DNA of 8,501 bases, from assembly GCA_910577215.1 (NCBI GenBank), contig CAJTMQ010000013.1, forward strand, positions 1,933 to 10,433, read 5' to 3'. This DNA comes from an uncultured Eubacterium sp. Lineage in GTDB: Bacteria > Bacillota > Clostridia > Oscillospirales > Acutalibacteraceae. Below, one piece after another: positions 1-5,168 of the stretch. The notes under the pieces were generated by a model, which searched no databases, had not been told where the DNA came from, and saw nothing but the letters and a program-made list of their open reading frames with translations. The translations under genes and the position numbers were made by a program. Positions within the stretch are counted from its first letter, which is position 1. Each line of letters begins with the position of its first letter.

Positions 1-852
1 CACAATATTGTGCTTGATAACAGTGAGGTTGCAAGGGCGCTGATAGAGAGTACCTATGCACGCACTTTGCCGGGATTTACTGATGTTGATTCCTCGCTTA
101 TGCTGTTTTGCAGAGCGGTTAAGGAAAATCACACGGTTGCACTTTCAGGTGAATGTGCTGATGAAATTTTCGGCGGTTATCCGTGGTATCATAACAAGGA
201 TATTCTGTTTGAGGAAACCTTCCCGTGGAGCCGTTCAACAGATGTGCGTAAAAGTATTTTAAAGGATGGATTGCTTGTGAATGGTGAGGATTATGTTCAC
301 GAGCGTTATCTTGAAACGGTTGCCAAAACCTCTGTGCTTGATACGGATAATAAAACCGAAAAGCGTATGCGGGAGATGTTCAGGCTTAACCTTGATTGGT
401 TTATGCAGACACTGCTTGTGCGTAAGGATGTTATGAGTATGGAAAGTTCGCTTGAAGTGCGTGTACCGTTTTGCGATTACAGAATTGTAGAATATGCCTA
501 TAATATGCCTTGGAGTGTAAAATCGCTCAAGGGCAGGGAAAAGGGCGTTTTACGCAAGGCATTTGAAAATGGGCTGCCGTATGATATAACGTGGCGCAAA
601 AAGAGTCCTTATCCAAAAACGCATAACCCTGTATACTTTGCAGAGGTCTGCAAAATGACAGAAGCTGTGCTTGAAGATAAGAGCACCCCGCTTTATGAAA
701 TGCTGAATACCGAAAAAATCAAAGAGCTTATGAAAAATCCCGATGCACTTGATGCTCCGTGGTATGGCCAGCTTATGCGCGGCCCTCAGGTGCTGGCGTA
801 CATTGTGCAGATGTATTACTGGATTAAGGATAATGATGTTAAGTTTGTATAA
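1..852 (+). CDS. asnB: Asparagine synthetase (glutamine-hydrolysing), C-terminal synthetase domain, 5' truncated by window edge
   Basis: This is the ATP-dependent amidation half of class-B asparagine synthetase, which makes asparagine from aspartate, ATP and glutamine-derived ammonia in the cytoplasm. The frame is open from base 1, so the 283 codons seen are the 3' part of a longer gene. The N-terminal glutamine amidotransferase domain must lie upstream of the window. Two family signatures are visible. SGECADEIFGGY (nt 145-180) matches the SGEGADE-type loop of the synthetase active site, with Cys replacing the usual second Gly. The stretch around nt 415-490 holds RKDVMSM, LEVRVPF and D, the conserved R-D-x-x-S-M ... 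E-x-R-x-P-F-x-D block. The C-terminus runs intact to TAA at 850-852 and a strong terminator follows at once, so this is the last gene of its transcript. Identification as AsnB is firm; which paralogue it is cannot be judged without the N-terminus. Confidence 0.93.
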   Translation, partial: HNIVLDNSEVARALIESTYARTLPGFTDVDSSLMLFCRAVKENHTVALSGECADEIFGGYPWYHNKDILFEETFPWSRSTDVRKSILKDGLLVNGEDYVHERYLETVAKTSVLDTDNKTEKRMREMFRLNLDWFMQTLLVRKDVMSMESSLEVRVPFCDYRIVEYAYNMPWSVKSLKGREKGVLRKAFENGLPYDITWRKKSPYPKTHNPVYFAEVCKMTEAVLEDKSTPLYEMLNTEKIKELMKNPDALDAPWYGQLMRGPQVLAYIVQMYYWIKDNDVKFV

Positions 853-887
853 ATAAAGTTCCCTCATCAGAGGGAACTTTATTTTTT
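853..887 (+). terminator. Rho-independent terminator of asnB
   Basis: A perfect 12-bp stem pairs 853-864 (ATAAAGTTCCCT) with 871-882 (AGGGAACTTTAT). The hexaloop is CATCAG, whose outer C and G can also pair. A run of T follows at 882-887. It starts directly after the asnB stop codon. Confidence 0.92.
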
Positions 888-955
888 GTTGTAGCAGGTG
901 CACTGCTTTCTATTAATTTTTCAGTATTGTTGTTATTTGCTTCTGTCAAGACTGA

Positions 956-1066
956 ATTCAACAAGAGAGTAATACAGAAAGCAAGCGCTACACGGTTGAT
1001 ATGATGCTCCGCAGTATTGACGAAGCGGTATCGTTCTATAAACGATTCTTGAAGAATTATAAATAA
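956..1066 (+). pseudogene. Probable 3' remnant of a lost gene (unrecognised)
   Basis: A short frame opens after a TGA at 953-955 and ends in TAA at 1064-1066. Its last residues, RYTVDMMLRSIDEAVSFYKR followed by FLKNYK, look like real protein: an amphipathic helical C-terminus with varied codons and higher local GC than the flanks. There is no start codon with a Shine-Dalgarno site; the first ATG is at 1001 and would give only 21 residues. A good terminator follows 5 bases after the stop. The simplest reading is the tail of a gene whose 5' part was deleted. I do not recognise the family. It could also be a chance open stretch. Confidence 0.4.
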
Positions 1067-1071
1067 ATATC

Positions 1072-1099
1072 AAAGAGCAGCAATATACTGCTCTTTTTT
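1072..1099 (+). terminator. Rho-independent terminator after the gene remnant
   Basis: A 9-bp perfect stem pairs AAAGAGCAG (1072-1080) with CTGCTCTTT (1088-1096). The loop has 7 bases and further T residues run to 1099. No intact gene lies between the asnB terminator and this hairpin, so it probably belonged to the gene whose stub ends at 1066. Confidence 0.8.
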
Positions 1100-1123
1100 C
1101 ATAGCACAAGCAATATTGTTGCA

Positions 1124-1129
1124 TATAAT
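1124..1129 (+). promoter_or_regulatory. Candidate -10 box for the superoxide dismutase gene
   Basis: A perfect TATAAT lies 27 bases before the preferred start codon. Transcription would begin near 1136, leaving a leader of about 20 bases that contains the Shine-Dalgarno site. No convincing -35 box is seen at 16-18 bp spacing; the bases at 1101-1106 read ATAGCA. The call therefore rests on the -10 box alone. Confidence 0.35.
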
Positions 1130-1146
1130 AATATGAATGAAATTTT

Positions 1147-1152
1147 GAGGTG
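1147..1152 (+). promoter_or_regulatory. Shine-Dalgarno site that fixes the SOD start
   Basis: GAGGTG sits 4-6 bases before the ATG at 1157, which is ideal spacing. The in-frame ATG at 1133 has no purine-rich site before it and would lie upstream of the transcript start predicted from the TATAAT at 1124. This decides for 1157. Confidence 0.75.
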
Positions 1153-1156
1153 TGTT

Positions 1157-1777
1157 ATGGAAAATAATTATTATCCTTTTGTTAATCAGCCGCTGCCTTA
1201 TGATTTTGATGCGCTTGAGCCGTTTATTGATGAGAAAACGATGTTTCTTCATCATAACAAGCATTTGCAGACCTATATTGATAATCTTAATGCGGCTCTT
1301 GAGAATTGCCCTAAGCTGCAAAAGCTTTCTTTGACTCAGCTTATACTCAATTCTCCTAAAATGACACGTGATTTAAGCATTTCTGTATCACGCAATGCAA
1401 GCGGCGTGTTTAATCACAGGTTTTATTTCAGTGGTTTAACAGATAAATCAGATTGTGAGCCTGAAGGAAAACTGCTTGAGGCAATCGAAAATTGTTTTGG
1501 CAGTCTTGAAGAATTCAAACAGGCATTTAAGAAAGCTGCATTATCGGTGTTCGGCTCAGGTTATGCATGGCTTGTTTCGGACAGAGGAAAACTTAAAATA
1601 ATAACTACTGCCAATCAGAGCACGCCGCTTACGCTTGGACTTTGCCCGATTCTGAATATTGATGTCTGGGAGCACGCTTACTATTTAAAGCATTATAATG
1701 TGCGGGCAGCTTATATAGATGATTGGTTTCATATTGTTGATTGGAACCGGGCAAACGAGAATTATTTAAGTTTTTAA
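1157..1777 (+). CDS. sodA: Superoxide dismutase, Fe/Mn family (Mn-type active-site Gln)
   Basis: The enzyme dismutates superoxide to oxygen and hydrogen peroxide in the cytoplasm. The product is 206 residues, normal for the family. All four metal ligands are present: His32 (HHNKH), His87 (FNHRF), and Asp169 and His173 (DVWEHAYYL). The N-terminal two-helix domain spans about residues 15-95 and the alpha/beta C-terminal domain about 100-203. Gly83 occupies the position where Fe-SODs carry their active-site Gln, while Gln154 in ANQSTPL supplies it from the C-terminal domain. That is the pattern of Mn-SODs, although cambialistic use cannot be excluded. Some usual residues are changed: Phe85 stands where Trp often precedes the NH motif, Phe91 where Trp is usual, and Leu37 where His is usual in the KHHQTY stretch. 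The gene appears monocistronic. The family call is firm; the symbol sodA rests on the Gln placement. Confidence 0.93.
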   Translation: MENNYYPFVNQPLPYDFDALEPFIDEKTMFLHHNKHLQTYIDNLNAALENCPKLQKLSLTQLILNSPKMTRDLSISVSRNASGVFNHRFYFSGLTDKSDCEPEGKLLEAIENCFGSLEEFKQAFKKAALSVFGSGYAWLVSDRGKLKIITTANQSTPLTLGLCPILNIDVWEHAYYLKHYNVRAAYIDDWFHIVDWNRANENYLSF

Positions 1778-1938
1778 CGAATTAATTCAAATATCACTTG
1801 TAAAGTTATTTACTTTACGGAATTTTGAAATACATAATTTGCCTAAAATATAGTAAATAAGCCAAATTGTTACAAAAACATTACAAATTATGCAACGTGT
1901 AAAGCACAAAAACCTTACATACAGAATGTGCAAAAGTG
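1778..1938. other. AT-rich intergenic stretch with short repeats, no gene
   Basis: No credible coding frame is seen between the SOD stop and the long hairpin at 1939. The stretch holds an inverted repeat, GTAAAGT-N5-ACTTTAC (1800-1818), with no T run after it. It also holds two similar direct copies: TGCAACGTGTAAA (1891-1903) and TGCAAAAGTGTAAA (1929-1942), the second running into the hairpin. It may be a 3' untranslated region of the SOD transcript, operator DNA, or a small RNA ending at the hairpin. None of these is shown by the sequence alone. Confidence 0.4.
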
Positions 1939-1988
1939 TAAAATAAAAAGAGCTGATAAGTTAATTCTTATTAGCTCTTTTTATTTTA
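1939..1988. terminator. Long bidirectional terminator between SOD and the HTH gene
   Basis: A 22-bp stem pairs 1939-1960 with 1967-1988 around a TTAATT loop, broken only by one G-T pair (1955/1972). The core is AGAGCTGATAAG / CTTATTAGCTCT. On both strands the distal arm reads CTCTTTTTATTTTA, so it can stop transcription from either side. The TAA of the HTH gene (1988-1986) lies inside the outer stem. Confidence 0.88.
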
Positions 1989-2201
1989 TTTGTTCATTTC
2001 TCTGTTGTCCGTTCTTCCCAAAAGATAATCAACAGAAACATTATAGAAATCAGCAAGAGCAACCAAAATTTCAAGTGGAATGGCTCTGCCGCCGTTTTCA
2101 TAATATGCGTATGTTCTTTGCGGAAGTCCAAGCACATTGCCAATCTGTGTTTGTGTTAAATCGGCATCTTCACGTAAATCACGTATTCTTTGCAGCTTCA
2201 T
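1986..2201 (-). CDS. Small XRE/Cro-CI type HTH regulator, probable repressor of itself and the divergent CHAP gene
   Basis: This 71-residue protein is essentially one lambda-repressor-like HTH domain. LTQTQIGNVLGL (about residues 15-26) forms helix 2 and the turn, and PQRTYAYYENG (27-37) contains the recognition helix. IPLEILVALADFYNVSVDYL (41-60), ending with LLGRTD, is the conserved C-terminal half seen in many clostridial XRE proteins. There is no sensor, peptidase or oligomerisation domain, so any signal input must come from elsewhere. The start at 2201 has GGTGA at 2211-2207, 5 bases upstream; the ATG at 2213 has no such site and lies at the predicted transcript start. The gene is divergent from the CHAP gene across 103 bases that carry two matching palindromes inside the promoters. 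It is therefore probably autoregulated and the direct repressor of its neighbour. The family is sure; the target is inferred from the layout. Confidence 0.88.
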   Translation of the reverse strand: MKLQRIRDLREDADLTQTQIGNVLGLPQRTYAYYENGGRAIPLEILVALADFYNVSVDYLLGRTDNREMNK

Positions 2202-2206
2202 TATTA

Positions 2207-2211
2207 TCACC
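2207..2211 (-). promoter_or_regulatory. Shine-Dalgarno site that fixes the HTH gene start
   Basis: On the minus strand GGTGA lies 5 bases before the ATG at 2201. It overlaps the earlier in-frame ATG (2213-2211), which itself has only AT-rich sequence upstream. This favours the shorter 71-residue product. Confidence 0.65.
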
Positions 2212-2223
2212 ATAATAGATAAT

Positions 2224-2251
2224 AATATAGAACGAATTGTTCTGTTGACAA
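2224..2251 (-). promoter_or_regulatory. Promoter of the HTH regulator gene
   Basis: On the minus strand, TTGTCA (2251-2246; one mismatch to TTGACA) is followed after 16 bp by TATATT (2229-2224; one mismatch to TATAAT). An alternative -10 is TATTAT (2227-2222) at 18-bp spacing. The -35 shares five base pairs with the -35 of the opposite promoter. The spacer is almost entirely occupied by the palindrome at 2228-2244. Transcription would begin near 2217, giving a leader of about 16 bases before the ATG at 2201. Confidence 0.65.
2228..2244. promoter_or_regulatory. Operator 1 (palindrome in the leftward promoter)
   Basis: TAGAACGAATTGTTCTG has AGAAC and GTTCT arms separated by five bases, centred on 2236. 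It lies within the spacer of the HTH gene promoter and immediately upstream of the -35 box of the CHAP promoter. A repressor bound here would block its own gene. The arms are identical to those of operator 2, and the centres are 25 bp apart. Confidence 0.72.
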
Positions 2252-2273
2252 TTAGAACAATATGTTCTATAAT
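2245..2273 (+). promoter_or_regulatory. Perfect-consensus sigma-A promoter of the CHAP gene
   Basis: TTGACA (2245-2250) and TATAAT (2268-2273) are both perfect and are separated by exactly 17 bp. Unrepressed expression should be strong. The spacer is filled by operator 2, which runs into the first two bases of the -10 box. Transcription would start near 2280, about 25 bases before the start codon, just ahead of the GGAGG at 2294-2298. Confidence 0.88.
2253..2269. promoter_or_regulatory. Operator 2 (perfect palindrome in the rightward promoter)
   Basis: TAGAACAATATGTTCTA is a perfect 17-bp palindrome around its central T/A at 2261. It lies between the -35 and -10 boxes of the CHAP promoter, so a bound protein would exclude RNA polymerase. 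The outer and inner arm bases are a better dyad than in operator 1, which suggests tighter binding here, by inference. Confidence 0.78.
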
Positions 2274-2304
2274 GTACTTGTATAATTGAATGTGGAGGTA
2301 AATT

Positions 2305-4230
2305 ATGAAAAAAACAACAAGATTTATAAGTTTATTATTATCAATTATTATGTTGCTAAGCATAACGGCAGGTATTAATTTATCAGCTTATGCAGCAACC
2401 AGTCATACGCAGCAGGAAGCTGTTAACTGGGCTAATTCACAGGTTGGAAAAGCACTTGATTATGATGGGGCATATGGTGCACAGTGTGTGGATTTAATTT
2501 ATTATTATTATAATTATTTAGGTGTATCACCTCAGGGCGGAAATGCTAATGCATATATGTCAAACTCTTTGCCAAGTGGATGGAAAAGAGTTAAGTATAC
2601 AAGTGGAATGGTTCCACAGCCGGGAGATATAGCGGTTTGGAAAACCAATATTTCCGGCGTTACAGGTTCCTATGGGCACGTAAGTATAGTAATTTCAGCC
2701 CATTCGTCAACATTTGTTACAGTTCAACAGAATTCAAGCGGAAGGCAGTATTGCACAAAGGATTCAGATAGAAAAAATTCTTGGTTAGATTGTGTTATAA
2801 GACCTGATTTTAAAACAACAGTTACCAATCCAACAGTAACAGTAAAAGGCTCATCAAATGTTACAAAAAATTCTGCACGAATTGATTTTACTGCAAACAA
2901 TCCAAGCAAGGTGACTATTAATAGAGTTGGTGTTGAGATAAGAAAAAAAGGTGAAAGTAGCTGGACAATAACAAAATCCGAAGCAATGAACAAAGATTAT
3001 ACGAATGCTGCATCCGTGCCGATGTGGTGGACTGTTGGACCTGGCAGTAATTTTGAAATTAATAAATCATTGGAAGAAGGCATAACATATGAATATCGTG
3101 CATATGTCGTTTATAATGGTAAGAATTATTATTCCTCAACCAGCACATTTACAACAAAAGGCAGCAGTACATACACAATTTCATACAATGCAAACGGAGG
3201 AAGCGGAGCTCCTGCTTCGCAAGCAAAAAATAATGGGGTAACTCTAATCTTAAGCAGTACAAGACCAACAAGAGCAGGTTACGCATTTCTTGGCTGGTCA
3301 ACATCATCAACTGCAACAACAGCAACATATCAGCCCGGCGGAAGCTATACCGCAAACAGCAATGCAACATTGTATGCAGTTTGGTCAAAAATAGGTACAG
3401 TATCAAATGTTCAGGTATCAGCTCTCTCAACAACCGGAGCTAAGCTTACCTGGAATTCAGTATCAGGTGCAAGCGGATATGAAATCCAGTATCTTTTGAA
3501 CGGACAGTGGACAACAATGTGCGAGATGGCGAAGAATTCTAAAATCTTCAGTCAGCTTACCGAAAACAGACTATACACAATGCGTGTTCGTGCATTTAAG
3601 ACAGTGAACGGAACAAAAACATATTCAAATAATTGGTCTGATCCTATATCATTTACAACATATTTAACAGTAAACAGAATCAGTTACAGCAATATTAACT
3701 CAAAGGGTGCAACGCTTAATATCAACAGCGTTAAGAATGCAACTGGCTATGCACTTCAGTTTGTAAGTAATGGTGTGTGGAAAGATTTAGGAGATATAAC
3801 AGCAAATTCAAGAGTTTTCAGCAGCCTTGCAAGCTCAACAAAATATACCTTCAGAGTAAGAGCATATGCAGTTGTAAATGGTAAAAAGATTTATTCAAGC
3901 AACTGGTCAGCGCCGTATAGCTTTACAACATCAGCAGATGCTGCCAAGCTTCCTGCTGTTCAGAATTTTAAGGCAGTAAATATAACAAAATCAGGTGCAA
4001 CGCTTACATTTGACAAGGTCAGCGGAGCAGATGGTTATGAATTGCAGTATATAAGCAATGGCACTTGGAAGAAATTCGGAGATATTACCTCAAACTCAAG
4101 AGTATTTAGCAGCCTTGCAAGCGGAACAAGTTATACCTTTAGAGTGAGGGCTTATGCAGTTGTAAACGGTCAGAAGGTTTATTCAAACAATTATTCCTAT
4201 GCTGTTAGCTTCACCACTTTAACTAAATAA
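2305..4230 (+). CDS. Exported CHAP-domain peptidoglycan hydrolase-like protein with an InlB-B type repeat and Fn3-like domains
   Basis: A signal peptide spans residues 1-30: a KKTTR n-region, a long hydrophobic core, and likely cleavage after AYA. A CHAP domain (about 35-168) follows, with candidate catalytic Cys61 (AQCVDLIYYYY), His125 (YGHVSIV) and polar Asn143 (QQNSSG). CHAP enzymes are Cys amidases or endopeptidases that cut peptidoglycan stem peptides or cross-bridges. Next come a divergent beta-sandwich, probably Fn3-like (about 176-285), one Listeria-Bacteroides repeat (290-360; YNANGGSG ... GYAFLGW ... ATLYAVW), and three Fn3 domains whose 75-residue cores lie at 378-452, 468-542 and 564-638. 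There is no LPxTG, membrane anchor or SH3b domain, so it is released or held by the accessory domains. GGAGG at 2294-2298 supports the start. It is divergent from an XRE regulator and driven by an operator-covered perfect promoter. It could serve in wall remodelling, attack on neighbouring cells or host-surface contact; the substrate is unknown. Confidence 0.9.
   Translation: MKKTTRFISLLLSIIMLLSITAGINLSAYAATSHTQQEAVNWANSQVGKALDYDGAYGAQCVDLIYYYYNYLGVSPQGGNANAYMSNSLPSGWKRVKYTSGMVPQPGDIAVWKTNISGVTGSYGHVSIVISAHSSTFVTVQQNSSGRQYCTKDSDRKNSWLDCVIRPDFKTTVTNPTVTVKGSSNVTKNSARIDFTANNPSKVTINRVGVEIRKKGESSWTITKSEAMNKDYTNAASVPMWWTVGPGSNFEINKSLEEGITYEYRAYVVYNGKNYYSSTSTFTTKGSSTYTISYNANGGSGAPASQAKNNGVTLILSSTRPTRAGYAFLGWSTSSTATTATYQPGGSYTANSNATLYAVWSKIGTVSNVQVSALSTTGAKLTWNSVSGASGYEIQYLLNGQWTTMCEMAKNSKIFSQLTENRLYTMRVRAFKTVNGTKTYSNNWSDPISFTTYLTVNRISYSNINSKGATLNINSVKNATGYALQFVSNGVWKDLGDITANSRVFSSLASSTKYTFRVRAYAVVNGKKIYSSNWSAPYSFTTSADAAKLPAVQNFKAVNITKSGATLTFDKVSGADGYELQYISNGTWKKFGDITSNSRVFSSLASGTSYTFRVRAYAVVNGQKVYSNNYSYAVSFTTLTK
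3436..4218 (+). repeat. Three tandem Fn3 cores of identical 75-residue length
   Basis: The cores lie at nt 3436-3660, 3706-3930 and 3994-4218, each running from a conserved Gly-Ala (GAKL or GATL) to a terminal SFTT. They align without gaps. By hand count the last two share about 52 of 75 residues, including an unbroken NSRVFSSLAS and YTFRVRAYAVVNG. The first is more distant but keeps YEIQY, W and TYSNNWS. The linkers differ in length (15 and 21 residues). This indicates a recent duplication of the last unit within the gene. Confidence 0.85.
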
Positions 4231-4234
4231 TTTC

Positions 4235-4267
4235 AAAAAAAAGCGGATACCTCAGTATCCGCTTTAA
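4235..4267. terminator. Shared terminator between the convergent CHAP gene and nanA
   Basis: An 11-bp perfect stem pairs AAAGCGGATAC (4240-4250) with GTATCCGCTTT (4255-4265) around a CTCA loop. The eight A residues at 4235-4242 give a strong U tract on the minus-strand transcript, so it is best as the nanA terminator. On the plus strand only a weak T-rich stretch follows, but it lies 10 bases after the CHAP stop and probably serves both. Confidence 0.87.
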
Positions 4268-4280
4268 TTTATATAAGTTA

Positions 4281-5168
4281 CTACTCATTCAAAAGCTTTT
4301 CTGCAATCCTTTTCATTGAAGCACGGCATTCATCACTGATAGGGAGGAATGGCTTTCTGCATTCGCCCATATCAATTCCCATTTCTGTAAGAATTGCTTT
4401 TTCAGACTGGAACACGCCGTATTTAATCATTTCGCAGATAATTTCATTTGCTTCATTCTGCCCCTTCATGGCTTCATCCAAATTGCCTGCTTTGAAATCA
4501 GCCATAATTTTTTTGAACTTCTTGCCCATAAAGTTATATGTGCTGCCTATTGCACCGTCTGCACCCATAGCAAGACCTGAAAGAAGTGTTTCATCAAATC
4601 CGTTGTATACAACAACCTCACGGTCAAGCTGCTTGAACTGCTGAAGTGCAAACATATCAGCAGATGTATGCTTAATGCCTATGAACTTTTCGTTTTTAAA
4701 CATTTCATTTGCAATGTCCTTCGTAAGAGCAAATTTGCCTGAATTCGGAAAATTGTAAACAATCATAGGAAGTGAAGTGCTGTTTGCAATATCGTTGTAA
4801 TAGCCGGTAATGGATTCAAGAGGGAAGCCGTAGTAATACGGAGCTACTGCTGAAACTGCATCATAGCCAAGGCTCTCTGCGTATTTTGCCATATCTATAG
4901 CGGCATCTGTGCTGAGTGTGCCGACATGAGCAATAAGTGTTGCTCTGCCGTTTGTTGCTTCTGCAACGCATTTAAAGGTTTCTTTTCGTTCTTCATTTGT
5001 AAGAAGAAGTCCCTCACCTGTACTTCCGCCTACATAAAAGCCGTCAATTCCGTTTTCAAGGTTAAATTCCACCAGCTTTTTCATAGCGTCATAATTGACG
5101 GAAGAATCCTCATTAAATGGTGTTAATAATGCTGAAAATAAACCTTTGAATTTGCTTAAATCTCTCAT
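4281..5168 (-). CDS. nanA: N-acetylneuraminate lyase (sialic acid aldolase)
   Basis: The enzyme cleaves N-acetylneuraminate into N-acetylmannosamine and pyruvate through a Schiff base; it is the first intracellular step of sialic acid catabolism. The 295-residue product has the normal length for this (beta/alpha)8 DapA-superfamily member. It keeps the sialate-lyase form of each motif: GGSTGE (47-52), which binds the pyruvate carboxylate; VYNFP with Tyr138; and GIKHTSAD with Schiff-base Lys166. The stretches LLTPF, LIAHVG, YDAVSAV, GADGAIGSTYN, GVF and CRKPF resemble E. coli NanA closely and exclude dihydrodipicolinate synthase. AGGAG lies 8 bases before the ATG. The ATG overlaps the TGA of nanE (ATGA at 5168-5165), implying translational coupling. 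A terminator follows directly, so the operon is nanE-nanA only. Confidence 0.96.
   Translation of the reverse strand: MRDLSKFKGLFSALLTPFNEDSSVNYDAMKKLVEFNLENGIDGFYVGGSTGEGLLLTNEERKETFKCVAEATNGRATLIAHVGTLSTDAAIDMAKYAESLGYDAVSAVAPYYYGFPLESITGYYNDIANSTSLPMIVYNFPNSGKFALTKDIANEMFKNEKFIGIKHTSADMFALQQFKQLDREVVVYNGFDETLLSGLAMGADGAIGSTYNFMGKKFKKIMADFKAGNLDEAMKGQNEANEIICEMIKYGVFQSEKAILTEMGIDMGECRKPFLPISDECRASMKRIAEKLLNE

Noticed and set aside
978..996. Possible catabolite-responsive (cre) site around AAGCGCT
   Set aside because: Several of the conserved cre positions fail, and it lies inside the gene remnant, not near a promoter.
843..1002. Hydrophobic open frame across the asnB terminator
   Set aside because: It has no start codon and includes the terminator stem. 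The apparent membrane-like residues come from the T-rich DNA.
1133..1156. Earlier in-frame ATG that would lengthen SOD by eight residues
   Set aside because: It has no Shine-Dalgarno site and would lie before the predicted transcript start. The ATG at 1157 has GAGGTG at ideal spacing and matches the usual N-terminus of the family.
1928..2215. 95-residue plus-strand frame
   Set aside because: It is antisense to the HTH gene, runs through the bidirectional terminator and has no family-like sequence.
2281..2286. Second TATAAT just downstream of the CHAP promoter
   Set aside because: No -35 box lies at 16-18 bp, and it would start transcription at about the Shine-Dalgarno site. Probably chance in AT-rich DNA.
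2202..2363. Upstream extension of the HTH reading frame on the minus strand
   Set aside because: It would run through both promoters and operators into the start of the CHAP gene, encodes hydrophobic low-complexity residues, and has no ribosome binding site. The HTH domain begins naturally at 2201.
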